Assembly: GCF_000524195.1 (NCBI RefSeq)
Contig: NW_020170517.1
Span: 133,360-197,359, forward strand
DNA from: Echinococcus granulosus
Lineage: Eukaryota; Platyhelminthes; Cestoda; Cyclophyllidea; Taeniidae
Length of the DNA: 64,000 bases
Reading direction: 5' to 3'
Below are positions 21,443 through 35,800 of this stretch, piece after piece (position 1 is the stretch's first letter; every line of letters starts with the position of its first letter). The translations under genes and the position numbers were made by a program. The notes under the pieces were generated by a model. That model had not been told where the DNA came from, did no database searches, and was given only the letters and a program-made list of their open reading frames with translations.

Positions 21443-24148
21443 GTGAGTGACGACCTTTTCTTATGTTAGTTTCGTGAACGAACATTGTTCTCTTTGATAC
21501 CTTGTTCCCAGTAAAGTCTATTTTTGCAGGCAAAATGATCCGAACATGAGTTGTTGCTTACCTTTGACAGTAAGCGATGTCTAATTGGCGTTCATTTATC
21601 CACCGGGGTTAGATAAAAGAACTCTGGCAAATATCATGAATAAGCGTTTGTGTCTTTCCATCCCATAAAAGAAGAAATGACTTTTTCCTTGTTTTGATTT
21701 ATTCGTAAATGAGTGCTCAATAAATCACCTCTTATTTCGACATTGCAGTACGCCTCGTTACTGAATAGGACCTTCCGTGTCAAAGTGGAAGAAAATTGAT
21801 ACATTGAATTAAAATCTGACGTTCAAACAGACTTGTTTCAAGATGCTCATTCATCCCATCAAAGATCGAAACACCCAAGCGAAGATGTGGTCCATGTGCA
21901 GTTGCACCCTCTACTTCATTCTATCACTCCGTAATTAATAACGTGCACTTAATTATCCTTCTAAATCGAAGGGAATGCCATCCAGAAAGGTGAGGAACGA
22001 GATGCCCATCTGCTAACGCAAGCGTACTGCAAATATGATCAACGCTGGCAGCTTCATCATGGTACCCACAGGACATGATGGTCCCACGGTGTTCCACACT
22101 AACATCAATTAAGATTTCTTAAAGAGGCTTGAAAGACGATCCCCTACTCTCTTCTCCCACCTTTGGACAGATCGTCTTTGGGGAAGGCTTAACAGCCACA
22201 ATTCGAACACCCTCAAATTACGAATGTGCTGTCCATATTTCTGGACTCCCAGTAAGTCTCTACAACCACATTGAAGTTGTTCACAGAGGCGTTTCAACAT
22301 TTCCAGAAATGCCATGCCAGTGCTGCACTGGTAGCAACCTGATGTAACATGCCCAACACTGCTTACCACTCGACTGTTGCACGAAGGTTGAAAACGTCAT
22401 TACCATGTTGCAAAGACACCTCACGCCTAAGTGAATTCACTGAACGCTGCGTGAACGACACTCCATGAAGGAGCTGAAACCTCGGTAATACCGAACGTGC
22501 AATTGTTTCACCTTTAAACAATTCTCTGTCGACCTTAAGGGTGGCACTCCACCAACGGATATGATGAGTGATCACTTGTGTCACTCGTCGCCTCGTTCTC
22601 TTCCCTTTGTTTCACGTCCTTAAGGTGATTGTGCTTCACCTAAAGTACCATCTGAGTGGGAACTGCTACCACTCTCAAACGGTAAATGATGTGTTTTCTG
22701 TCCACTCGTCAGCGCAAATCAGACAGGTCTGTCCAATGCATAACTGGTGGCCCTTTTCTGCATCTGGGCTACACCTCCCCACTCAGGCATTGTCTTCTGA
22801 TGTAGTGCAGTGGTGTGGTGTGGTATGGTGTGGCATATGTGTGTGGGTGTGGGTGGGTGGGTGTGAATAGTGTAAAATCTTCCACAGATGCCGCCTGACC
22901 AGTCACTCGTTGCTTTGCTTCTGGTTTGCCCTCCAGTCGGTCTAATCCACCATGAACGCGTTCCACCTTTGAGGTGTCATCTATGGGCTCGAAAATGTGG
23001 AAGGAGATGCACTACTGATCAGCCACAGGTGAGAGCAGCAGATGTGAGTGGTTAATTCATTTACTCCCTTATGCATCCCAATGGTTGGCTGATGAAGGAA
23101 GGGAAGATTATGGGGTTGGGTCTTGGTTAAGGTAGGCAATGAGTGTTATAAGCACAAGAGGCCTTGATTTATTATCATTACGACTATAGCAATGCAATTG
23201 TCTAGTTTGGGCGGCAACGCACACGTAAAGTTGTCGTTTAGCATTCTCAAAAACATGCTTTCGAGAGCACAAATAAGACCACTCAGGCTCTGGTTCTGCA
23301 ATCCACTTCTATACCACCTCCTTACTGCAATGCAATACCACTGCATTGGCGACAATGTGGTGAGATGGTCCTGACGCCACTTACCACCCACAAATGAGGA
23401 AAGAGACATGGCTCTGCCTCAAGGGCACCTTACACCCATTTGAATCATCGACACCGAGTACGTAATCGTGCCCATTGGACCACCCTTACAATTGACTTCA
23501 ACAACGCATATGATTGGTGGTTATCCTGGTTCCTCTTTCCGTCCACCTCGTGAACGACTTTTGTTCCCTTCGCGGCCCAGCTGCACTTTCTTCAGCCTTC
23601 TGTCTCAAACCACCGTCGAACCACGAGTTGTCATTGTGATGTTCATTTGGATGTCCTTCTACTTGTGGAGGCGAATAAGTCAAGACAATGCAGGCCATAT
23701 ATCAGATAGGGTGTGCAGGTCTGTGCACCCTTTCACACAGTGGAAGGAAACAAAGCGCTTCTTTGTCTTTGTTACACCCTCCTACGAGGGTACTTTATTT
23801 TGTGGTGGGTGGGTGTGCATGCATCCTCCAATCTGGCCTCAAGTGCTGCTAGGTAGAGAGATGTTTCCCCTTTAACGTGTGACCCGTGACTAGTGGAATC
23901 TCGAATCCAACGGACCAATGATCGGATATTGAGGAAAAGGCATTAAACTTGGGTGGTAAATTCAATTGTTTACTTCAGGTGGTTATTGTTTCCAGGAGCA
24001 AAAGTAAAAGTACTCCGGACCAGTTGTGTAGAACTCTGATTCTGCTGATCGCATATAGAGTTCTTCGTAGCAGTGCGACGATCCGTGCTACATTGGTGAC
24101 GGTGTAGTGAGACAGCCCTTACGATGATTTTTAACGGCTTTACCGGAA
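21443..24148 (+). other. Start of ABCC intron 9, up to the breakpoint
   Basis: Begins with the GTGAGT donor of exon 9. From about 22000 the sequence is less AT-rich than the surrounding introns, with several unrecognised open frames on both strands (for example 22363-22584 minus, 23468-23875 plus) and a GT-rich tract at 22810-22866. No domain was recognised. The stretch ends where the duplicated, inverted block begins at 24149; no plus-strand ABCC exon follows. Confidence 0.55.
22810..22866. repeat. GT/GGT-rich low-complexity tract
   Basis: Roughly 57 bp of GTGGT, TGTG and GGGT units in ABCC intron 9, just left of the structural breakpoint. Imperfect simple repeat. Confidence 0.85.
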
Positions 24149-26691
24149 TGACAAAAGCATTACAGAGTGTTATCTCAATGAAAGCTTGACACGACAAAAT
24201 GATGTCAATGAGAAGGGAATTAAACGGAGGTTGGTTATGACACTAGAGCTGATTAAAGAGCAACCTGGACCAATTTAATTAAACCTCGTATAAAGGGAAA
24301 AACAGTTCTGTTAACCGCCAGCGTAGGTAGCCGCTTTGTAAGCAAGCCCATAAAATTCTTTATCTTTGAGAGCGATTCGTTATTACTAACGAAATTATCT
24401 TTAGATAATGGGAAATGGGATAAGTATTTAACAGAATCTAAAATTCCCAAAAAAGCCTAATACCAGTTCCTATCCCCATTACAGTAGCGCCTTGAATAAT
24501 GGTTTTAAGCTGTCACATATGAACGATTCACGTTCACTCATGCAAGTTTTAGTTCGCAAAAGGTTCTCATCAAAGCACCTCCGTTTTTCAACAAATAGAA
24601 TTCATACAATAAAAAAAATTAAAAAAGACAGCAAAATCGAATCCCAAATCACCCTCTCTCAGCGGCAACAAAAGAGTTTTGGTTTGTTTTGCTGTGCATC
24701 TTGAAAAAGGAGCAATGAATCACTGGGCTTAGAGAAACGGAAAGTAGATGACTTCTCTCCTGACGCTGACTTGTTTTATTTATGCAGCGAAACTCGTCCA
24801 GTTCACTTCCAATACTCTATAGTTCTATCTCAGTCCAAAAAATGGGTGCTTGTTCCGTCTGAAAAATGGCTGTCTGAGGAGGCGATTCACCATGATTTGG
24901 AGATAAAAGTAGACAGAGTAAATATTTATGGGCTTGGGGACTCCAATTTACATTAGTCAAGTTGAAGGGTAGACTTTACTGCATCTACACCTACTTTTCT
25001 AATAAAAGATGATGAATGGGTATTTTTGTGGTTTACCTTCGCTGACTTTCTTGTTTAGCGATGAGCCTACATCCTAATGTATTACGGAATTGCAATTCAA
25101 CTATGAATAGTCCATAAATATTACCTTAGGATAAAAAAGTACTGCAGCACCTAAATTCAAAGTTGGATCCATGTGCTTTGCTTTACCAGGACGACTTGTG
25201 ATTGGTTTTTCCCTTATAGCAACACATTACCTCTCCAGATACAAAGTATCTGAATTTGGGTTTGGTTCATTGTAATTCATGCGGTTGTTTACTCACCTGC
25301 ACCGCAAAACATACACATTCGTTAATCTACGTCTATAAGGCTCTTTGTTGCGTTTTCTACAATTTTTCTCTCCTTTCAAAGCACTTCGCATATCATCAGT
25401 TAAACTTGAGAGATATGGTTCGAGGTTGTCTACTTTTCAAAGAGGGTTTAATTCGGTTCCAGAGCTCTGTGGTTGTAAAAGCTTCTCGTTAAATTGGTTG
25501 TATAGCAAATGGAGGTGCGGCAGCGGAATACACCAGGCTGGTGATGAACTACTCGAAGGTAGATGAAATGCATTCCGTAGGACTTTTTGGTCTTCGTTAA
25601 GAAATAAAGTCATGCAAGAGCAGCATATCAAGAAGGACTTTCAATAGTGTTTTATGTTGGCAATTGAAAAATCGCTTAACACCTACATCAACCGAGGGCG
25701 AAGGGGGGAATTCGCGGAAGTCGCTTAGCTCCTGGGTCCCGTCCGCATACATTAGCATGTCAATGAACTTCACAACATTAATTTTCCACTTCTTTTAAAT
25801 GATGCAAGCGAACTATTTGAGAATCGACCTTAAATGAATTTACGATGAGAAATAGTTCTCCTATTCTAGCAGCCGAACGTGTCATTGTTAGTCCAGACGA
25901 TCCACCCCACAATTACACATTGTATGGGCCTATGAGACGTTTACCGGAGAAAGCTACTATTCACTGCTTTTGCTCGTCATGCGTTCCTCAAAAAAAGGAG
26001 GAGCCTTGAGGAAAGGAACGGCTTTTATTCAACTGGATGGCCTAAATCAATACCACTTGTTCATAAACGAAACCCTTTCGATGCAACTTTGTTCTGACAC
26101 GATAGAAATGCATGTGATACACGACCAAGACAGTGTGATGATGATGGTACGGAGACAGCTACAGTTGGTGGAAGCGGACACGTCCGTCCCAAGCTACACT
26201 TATAATAAAAACGTTCGCATACGCATATATGTGTGCGTGTATCGTACTACCATTTAAAACGGTCTAATTGCTGAGAGGATGAGTTGGAAAATCGTTATCC
26301 AAAATTAACCGACTTCATCAACAAAAAAGTAGATTAAGCGTTTATCAAGGAGACAAGGAACTACTTTTAATTTTTTTAGTTTCAATTAATCCTACTATCT
26401 CATAATTCAATAAGCACAAATATTTTCAAATTCAGCAAGTTAGCTCGCCCTGGACAGCAGCGTCAACAACGAGGTGAAATAGACTGCTCCCGAATGGTTC
26501 AGCCTTACGTACAAGTCGTTCTAGGGTAAAGTTGCTTTCTGCACGTAGGGCACATACTGAGATACGTGTATAAAATTAAAAGTGAATAGAACTCTTAGCC
26601 CTGAAAATTAAAAATTTTCTTCTACACACTCAAAATCAACGGCTTTGACTTAAACGCCTTGTGTACAAGAAGCGTGATAGGGGACACTTAC
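24149..26691 (-). other. Start of ABCC intron 16 (2.5 kb), NBD1 absent
   Basis: This stretch lies 3' of exon 16 on the minus strand, where the exons of the first nucleotide-binding domain (Walker A, signature) would be expected. None was found on either strand before the breakpoint at 24149. AT-rich, with no recognised gene. It is repeated at 46855-49397. Confidence 0.6.
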
Positions 26692-26843
26692 TTTTGTAGC
26701 GCAGGTTCAGAGTCTGATCCCCAGGCGAGAGTGCCATTTTCGATTACCGCTGCTACACCTGGGGTGTCTTCATGGCTCACTGCAACAGGATCCAGCTCCG
26801 TGTTTACCAGAAACTTGGTCACTCGACGCACCGACACGTAGGC
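26692..26843 (-). CDS. ABCC1-like: ABCC exon 16 (residues 767-817, entry to NBD1)
   Basis: Acceptor CTTGAAG, donor GTAAGT. It encodes AYVSVRRVTKFLVNTELDP, then a short variable stretch and VIENGTLAWGSDSEPAL, equivalent to MRP1 ASVSLKRL..FL and the first beta strand before Walker A. It ends with two leftover bases, so the next exon must start by completing that codon. No such exon is found in the window. Confidence 0.88.
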
Positions 26844-29800
26844 CTTCAAGGGAGGGTGAGAGGAAGAAGTAAACTAATCCATTTTTCTGAAAGGACCATT
26901 CTTTGCACAAGGGTCACATTTGTTGTCACTGTCGCCTGCCGTGTTGGTTAACGGTGTCCGAACTGGCCAGCTATTACGATGGATGACAGGACAGCGGTGC
27001 CACGTTAGTATACTATTTCACACTTGTAAAATTGAAAGTCAATTTGACTTGAACGCTTCCCATACACTCGAACGAATTCCTGTTCCTACACTACCAAATT
27101 CTTTCTTTAAATATCATGAGATGTGTAGTCTCCTCATAAGAAAAGACTGAAAGGACTTCATCGGATGCTTCTTTGAGTAAAGTATCACTAAGTTGTGCAG
27201 TGTTCACCGTTTCTTTCCCCTATATGACAGCACTATTTGGCTCAAATGGACCAAATTTTATTTGAAAATGCGCGAAAAACCGGGAGCACCAATGGCGTCC
27301 AATGTGTTGGAAGCGGGGAAGGGACTAAGTAATATGTTAGCATTCGTCTCGAATGGGATGAAATGCTGCATAATCATTGGAATTACAGCCACCCAGACAA
27401 TTAAAGTGTTGGGTCATACATAAAACATGCGTTTTATGATGGTGTTAGAGAGTAAGTGGAACGTTACATGCTATTTGCGCCAACACAGCAGACCGTTAGT
27501 ACCATTTAAAAATAGTCGCTTTAAATTACTACTAGAAAGTAAATTAAAAAATTATTAATAAGACGTTCTGTGGACAGGTGCTACAAGTTCTAGACTGAGA
27601 CATAGTCTAGGTAACGTTAGTCTTGATTGCGGTGGATATTAACTGCTTTCAGCTAGCACCTGCAGAAATATTGCGTAGAAAAAGATTACAAGTGTATGTT
27701 ATTGTTATTAGCCAAATAATGGCGTGACAGCTAACATTACAGCTCTTTGTAAGGCCAAAAACTACCTGATGAGCACCATGTGAGAAGAATATTCCAGCTT
27801 TTGTGATTTTATATAAGCGCAAGTGTTTGAAAAATCTCGAGCTGTGGTATTTTACTTGAAAGCTTTAAAGTCGAGGTGTCACAGATGATTAGAACCGTTT
27901 AGTATGGGGACTTGTATGCAGAATCGAGGATGACCAGGAAACCTATCGTCGAATAGCGCTAAAGGGGGGAGGGCAAGTGATCTGTCGTGCACTTTTCGTA
28001 AGCAGAACCTGCAGCGGTAACATGAAATCATCTCTTCCAGCATTCGGTCCCAGTATGAGGAGGAAGTTTTATCTCCTAAAGGCGCCTCAAAGTTTGAAAG
28101 TGGCCATACTGATGCAACGGGTTCGGAGAGCTCCGTAAGTCAAACCGACTAGGGCTGTGACGGCTAAAAGTGATTTCATTCTCTCTCAAAAGAATAGACT
28201 TTCACCTTCATCCAATGGCAGAAAAAAAACAGTAAGTAGCGGATACAATTAATCAGAAAGTGAAATTAGGGCTTCGAAAGTTGAAGAAAACAACCCACTT
28301 TATCAAAATTCACTCCTCTTTCAACTGACGGTATTGACTTATTCGAATTGGAGCTGGATTCTAAAGACGTAGGCTCATTTTAGTAGTGTACATGGGAGTA
28401 AGGGGTTACGAAAGATTTACGTGCATCTAAACCTAACTAGCAAATTAGGAAAAAAATTGTCAAGTGCAAAGCCTGGATGCACGCTTAAAGAGAGGCCATT
28501 TCCTTCCACAATTGTGAATCTTTCGCAATTCCTCGTGGGTGTCGCTGTAGTCAGCTGGAGGTCAGAAGCACTCTGCATTCCTCACAACAATCGCTCTCCA
28601 TTTTTGATGCCAAGGTATTGTGGTAACCGCTGCGTCAAATGCACCGTTATCGACTCAAAGGTACCATACGCGGATATTCAATAAACGTTGTGCTTAAACG
28701 ATGCAGAAGATTCAAAAAAGACCACGAGTTTTTCGATAACTGCGCAAATCTGAGAGGCGTACTGGTAGGGATAAAACTGGGGATATGGGCGATATTATTA
28801 CTGCGCTAGCTGCCAGCGACACACGTATGCAACACCAGGAACCCAGCACCACAAGTATTTGACATGACCTCCTTATTGGTTAACGATAGCTGGAGTTGTA
28901 GGGAAACACATGTAAAGACAAATTTTCTCAGTTTAAAACAATAAAACTGGTGTAAGATGTCCTTGGTCTCAAAACAATTGCACTTCTTCTAGTTTTTGAG
29001 CAGTACTTAAAGAGGAGAAATCGGTATTGCAAGCCTTAGTATCCCATTAGAGCAATTAAACATCTGGGCCATAACGGCAGGGTTTGTTTTGTGAACCTGG
29101 TAGAGAGAGTGCTAAGCTGGCTGTTTAATTAGCTTGGTATCACAGACATGAATCTGAGTCTTGAAGCTTCGTTTGATTCTACTAGACAAATTTCACGGTT
29201 ATTCACGAGAAATCCCCTTTGAGTACCACTGCTGATCATCCTCCCCTTCAAGGTTTACTGATCGATGGAATATTAAAATTCATAGCGCTAGTTATGAACT
29301 ACAAGTGGAGTGGTCCATAACCTCATATTTCAACTACCTGCGATTACCAAGCCTATGTGAAGCAGTGTAAAAGACTGTCCTTAGTAAATGTTCTCCCTCT
29401 TATAAGATCTGTAGATTTTAAAGCTCTCTGAAGCATGCCAGAAGAGGATGGATTCGTGAGTCGTTCCACGTGTGCAAAAGGCTTCGAGAGCAGGTTCATG
29501 GGAATTCTAAAAGATAGTCAACACCAACCATCCTATCAACAATTCCATCCGGAGCTAATTCTTTTGCTCTACTCCTAACATGACTCGAAGTATGAATCCG
29601 CATTTTGTCAACCAGAACAATGCTCCACAAAAGATTTCCACCTTTTTGACCATAGCCGATCTAGTAGCGGATGTACTTTGGAACGTCCACACTCATACAC
29701 TTTTGCCAAGCACTCAAGCATACGCTTTGCTAAACTCAAGAGCATTGTCAATCGTAGTACTCGTATTCGAGTTTCCAAATCGGTTTCAAGAATTTTGCCA

Positions 29801-32800
29801 TTCTTCGTAGTCCTGACTCCAGCTGACACAATATCCGTGGCACTATGCATCCATTGTCTCTCACAAAGAAAGAACCTATGAGAAGATAATCCTTTGCTCA
29901 TTCTGAGCACACATACTGACAGAAGTGAATATGTGCACATAGCAGCCTCCATCTGTCCATAATCTTCAACGTGGGAAAGGACGCTATTCACTCATTTTCA
30001 GTGCAATCATTTACAAGTCGTTGACATCATTTATCCCAGAGCTGCAACTCCTATGCCGCCAAATTAGAAGTAGTTCCACGATATGCTCACATCTCCCTGG
30101 CCTCACCACGTCAAAAACAGAAGAATATTTGTGCATTTTTCAAAGATAAACATAAACAATTCAAAAATATGAAAATGAGTATAAGAAAAACACCTGCCAA
30201 ATAGAGATTTGGTCAAGAGGTGTCCAATAAAAAGTATGTTCTGGTTTTCTGACTCCACCTATATTCCTACCGCTCGCCCTTATTTTTTACATTTACTCTG
30301 GAAAGTAATAGTTGAAAAGGCCATGATACGCCAACTCAAGGAGAGACTAACCTGAACGAGGTTTGAGAGGAGAGTGGGAAACATGAAGAGGGGAAAGCGG
30401 AGAATATTCAGCAGGGAGAGTGAAACGAAGGCTTTTTCAGCAGTAAAGAAGTTTTCCGGTGAGGATAGAATGTAAGTGGCGAAGGTTGCTAGGGCGACCT
30501 AGGAAAGGGATAGAGAGGAAATGTATTAAATGAAATTTTCTTTTAAAAACAATGCCGCTCCGCTTGAAGTAATGGGATAAAAAAGAAATTGACAAATAGA
30601 GTTTAACCTAACCAAGGGAATGCATCTACTCATGCCTTTGTGTAGGTAAAACAAAGGCGCTCGTAAAGAAGGGAGTTGCCATGACTAAGGCGTATCTGCC
30701 TCGGCCATGATAAACGAGCTATTTCTACCCCTTAAAAAATGAGCAGAAAAAGCGGCAGTAGACATTTCTCAGTCAAAAAATAATGGATACATTTGCGAGC
30801 ACACTATGAATAGAAAGCCGGAAAAAGTCATCAACACGCATTATTTGCTCATCATTGCAATTTCGCGTGGTAGAGCGAAAAACCGGTTTTGCTTTTAAGC
30901 TTCTATGAGTTGGCCTCCACAAACGTGAAAGAGATCTACTGCTCGTTGATCGTCTTTTCTTGCCAAATGTGATCCATAACGCAGACGTGGATGGAATTAA
31001 AGGCACAGTGAAATTTAAACGAAAATTCAAGGGATCACTCGATGCCTTGTAGTTGATCTAAACTCAATCGGCATACTACGTGCACTTACGGCAGAAGGTC
31101 GTCCAGATTTACGCAAAAACCTCGCAAGCAAATATCATCAATGCTACTTGCCGAGAGACATCACTAAAATTGGATTCGAAAAACTTATTATCGGGATGAA
31201 AATCATTGCACCATAACAGTACAGTACTACCGAGGCCCTTTCAGTCTCTAGAACGGTTCAGTCTCCACGCCTGTGACATGCAGCTCTAACACCTCCTCCG
31301 GAAATTCATCATAATGTACACATAGACTCCAATGAATTAATGCATAAGTATCTAGTTACTGTTGCCCCCAGTGAAGGCGCAGAAGGGTCACAAAACCTCT
31401 GACAAGGAACCGCTTCTAATGCATGGGTGAAATTGCCCAAAAGAGCATATTGGAGCTACAATAAAGCCAAAAATATCATCAGGCTGGAAAATTAGGGAGG
31501 TGAAAATACCCTACAAACAAGACAGGTACCTGAGAAAGTGTACCAATCACCATTGTGTCACCATGTAACTATAAAATGAAGCGAAACTCCTGCGATAATG
31601 CTGCAATGTGTCGAACAATGTAGTTCAATTATAAATCAGTGCGTTTACTTAGATGACAGAAAGTGCGTCTACTGACTAGCTAGTGAATGGAATTGAGAAC
31701 GCTCTCAGATATCCCCTTAAAGCCCATCTTCGCTGGAAGATTAAACACAAATTCAAGGATGTACAAATTTTCTTGGAGCAGTAGATGCTTCCTGAAGAGA
31801 TTTCGCTAAAAAACCAAGTCAATAGATCGGACAGTGTTTTCTGCAAAAGAAGAGACGCCGACCAAACTGACCCGTGGTTATCGCTCCTCAAAAGACAGTT
31901 GCTTTAAAATACCGATAGCTAAGAGCCAAAGTCACAGTTCATGCAGTTCGAAACATCAATGAACAAGATTGTTCAGCGGATGATTTCACCTTCAAAAAAC
32001 GAAATGACATTTTACTCATGAGACCAATTCTCATATATATGCATAGCTGCTCAGTCTAAAAAGGATGGGCTTATAAGTAAAATAACAAAGCAAAAGGCGA
32101 AAAAGGGAGAGATTTTGACAAAATATTGGCCAATGCATTCATGGTAATAAATATCACTAGCAGAAACGGTAGAGATGTTCTCAAAAGATAACTCATCGCT
32201 GAAAGCGTATCGACACGGGGAACGAAAGTTTAGACATTCTTTAATTTTCCACTTGAACAGAGAATGTTATCAGGAGAGCTGTCGCCCAAAAACTAATTTG
32301 CTTTTTTTAAAAAAACTTCTTTATCTGAATTTCCGTTCTTCAATTGCCAGTTTACGAAATGACATTCCAGCAGACGAATACATGCCTAAAAATGAGTCAG
32401 GTCTAATAAGCCGGTCTTATGTGCGAAAAGGCCTAAATACCTAATTAAGTTTGAAATGAGACTACGCCCTTCGACTATTTACCAATACAACGGCTGTCAA
32501 CTGAAAAGGCTGGAAAAGGAAACTGTCGACTGGTGAGGATGCGAATGCTAATGAAGAAACTCCATTGTGGCAGACGACACCAATCTCGAGGATTCGGCAG
32601 CCACGCAAGAGACCTAAGCTGATAGGACCAGGCAAAACCCCCTGTACAATCAACGCTGTCCAATCCCCCAGAAGTCTAACAACTAAACGAGACGAAGATG
32701 AAGAGAATTTTGCCATGGTACTAACCAACGTGGGAATGCAGGTGAAGACGAAGGTGATGCTGCAATCGAGGTAGAGGAATTTTCTCAGGTATGAGAGCTC

Positions 32801-35800
32801 CTTTTCCCGAATCGATCCCACTTCCTGGATGAAGGAAGGTTCCCATGCGTAGAGCTTCAAGACCTTTAGAGTAAAAAACAGAGAAGATAGAAGTGGGCAG
32901 ATACACTGTCACACTTTGAGTGTCCATAAAAATTCACCTCGAGGCCAATTGGTGTTGTTCGTTATTATGTGTATCGCTTCCTACTTAGTTTGGGGCTTTT
33001 GCTTTAAATTGCTTAGTGTTTTGAATTTTCTAAATTAAACGAGTTCAAAAAGTTGTATTACAGTAACGTAATCTGGAGCCAATACAACAAAGGCGCTTTC
33101 TCTGGCTTTATTCATTTCCGAACAAATTGCATCCGACTGACAACTCCCCCCAGTGGCGAGGGAGGATTGTGGGAGCCACATTTCCAGATGACTGCTATTG
33201 TGCCTACCTGTCTCAGGCTCAGGCACTTGATAAACACTTACTGAACCTAAGATGTAGGCAGATCCAACACTCAAATCCAGCTTTGTAGTTACATTTTAAA
33301 CTGTCAAAAAAGTATCTTCGTATATCAATCCCTCAATTCTCCCTTCATTGGCTGTATTCGTGGTTGCAGTCAACTGGGAATTCGAAGTGCCCTACATCTG
33401 TCACAGCAGTGGCAACCTTTTGCAAAACTCTTTAAGCTAATCAAGGAAAACGGTGTCACAAGAGCATACAGCTCACTGTCACAACGTCTAGCATATGACA
33501 GAAAGCTGTTTCCCATTCGTGTAAAAGATTTTACTTAAGGGGGTGATGCCTTCTGCTAAAAAGTAAGTACGAACAGTTTGCCAGACAAAAGTAATCATGT
33601 GACACCGTCAGGTATAAAAACTCACTTCTCTTCAACATTGCGGGGAGACTATAAGTAGTTAAATGGGATATTCCAAATTTATGTTGCTTCATAGAGTGGT
33701 AATTATAATGGACTAAAAAATGCCAGATACCGAATAAATGAGGCCTAATTATACCGCACAAAGCGGTTACGTTATTCTTAGTAAAAAAGTCAACTCACTC
33801 TTATACCGTTGAGAATTTCACTGATCAGTTTGATGCGTTTGTCTGTGGTCTTCAATTGTTTTTCCTAGAGTCAATTAAAATATATGTGAATTTCTAGAAG
33901 GAGAAGCATTTGTCGTGTAGATCTCAAGCATTGGTTCACTCCCGACCATTAAGTGGGTAAAAATAAGTGGTGTAAAATTATTTCGGTAATTTTTGTATGA
34001 TTCGAAGCACAGATGGAGATAAATGATTGCAAGTATTAATAAAGAATCAAAAGCGGCGAATATAAAGTCCAAATCCAATAACAAACTACGAGGTGTAAAT
34101 GCTTTGAGGAATGAGGCCATAAGAGAAGTACCCAAATCCTTGTTTATCTAGATTAAGGAATGGCCAATAAAGATATGTAGAGCAAGCAATTGTAGGCAAA
34201 AAGTACGTAAGCTGAGGTCAGAATGTGTGGAGTGACTGGCCTGCCTTTATGATAACTCTTGTGTGGGAAAGATGTCACGAGAAGGTCAGAAGTCATCCAC
34301 AAGTCGTGGAGTGCAATTAAGTAGTGGGGAGGGGGGGGGGGGGAGATGGGTATCTGTTGAACTTCTCTTCACGCCTACCGTCAAATCTCTACCTGACTTC
34401 TGGCTATAAACAATATTGTGTGGATCGGTTTCTACGGTTTGTACGTGAGCATACGTTGCGAAAAGAACTCCAAGGTATACTCATAAAATTACATAAAAGC
34501 GGAATTTTACATCTCAGAGCCATCAAAAGTTCACAGAAAGTAAAAGACAGAGATACCAGTTGTAGATTGCAGTGGGTGGACTAACTGTTCTCCGAAGAGT
34601 GAATAAATTGGTTAAATAAAAGTTTAAAACGCTGGAATGATGTTAAAAGCTGTTTAGCACCGGGCATGTCCAGAGTGAAAAAAATGGGCTGTTTATGAAA
34701 AAGTTTCCAATTTTGGCAGTTAATTTTGTTTGTTTTTGACAAAGTGGCGAACACGACGGTTTCAGTTGACATCATAAACCATGCCGGGCACTGTAATTAT
34801 TGTGCATGTTGTATGGTGCCTGCTTATAAGCAAAAGTGAAACTAATGTAATACATTGTTTACTCGCTTTGGTTGCACTGGCGCTGAAGGGCACGTCTATT
34901 GTACTTCTGTCCAGCGACATGGTTTCCGGGCCATGCCGGTAGCTCCTCAGCCCTTCACGTCGATGGCATATATTCTGCCCTAGCACTTTGTCTTCTTTCG
35001 TCTTCAGTAAAGTTTCGAGGCGCTACACCAATCATTGTAGGTTTCAATGTTCGAAAGTACTTGTAAGAATCGAACAGTAAAACAGCATTTAAATCTTAAA
35101 TTGCCGAAATTTTTGAAACAATTTTGACGTCTTAAAATTTATTTCCGGGGGTCGAATCCCTGACAACCCAGAACACCTCTCAATTTGTGCTTTCCGTTCA
35201 TTCCTTCTTGGTTGGTCAATATGACGTGGAGACGCCGCATGTACCGGCATTCACTTTAATGTTGAGGCCATTCAAGAAGATGTAAATACATGAGGACGGT
35301 GACTGCTCGGCCATTCAGACTGCCGGCAGTAAGGACATCTAGTCTGGGAGTCTATCTCCTGGTTGAGAATGGCGACGCAGTTAATAAGATAAAATGGGCT
35401 CAAAAATGGGTAACGGTAAAAAACGAGCCTAACTGTTGGAAAAAGAAGGTACAAGAGGGGATAAGAGCAATCCGAATGAGTAGTCAGAATCCATCGTTAA
35501 GCCAGCATTCCTGAGGTCGAGGTAATCACGATAAGCATGGCAAATCGTTTCAGAGAGCACAAAATGCCAAGATTATATGAGTGCATTGTTATTCATTAAA
35601 ACTGCAGTTTTAATATATTTTTCAAAAGCCGAGTCGAATTAAACTATCCCAGCAAAAATTGAACGATAGTCAAAAGAACGACAAAACATTAAAGCAGTTG
35701 AAGCGTTTGCAATCATGGACCACCCAGTGGAAGGAGCATTGGCTCAGCAGGATGAATATAAAACCACTTTTTTCCTACCTTATCCAAATTAAGTGGAGAT

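Noticed and set aside
23468..23875. 135-codon plus-strand open frame near the breakpoint
   Set aside because: No start context or motif that I recognise; Pro/Phe-rich and unsupported. Kept only as part of the compositional finding.
29608..29991. 127-codon minus-strand open frame (and copy at 52314-52697)
   Set aside because: No recognisable domain and no splice context matching the ABCC gene; it lies within intron 15 and is likely a chance frame.
35140..35165. tRNA T-arm-like string (GGTCGAATCCC)
   Set aside because: No matching acceptor, D-arm or anticodon arm at the right spacing, so not a tRNA gene.
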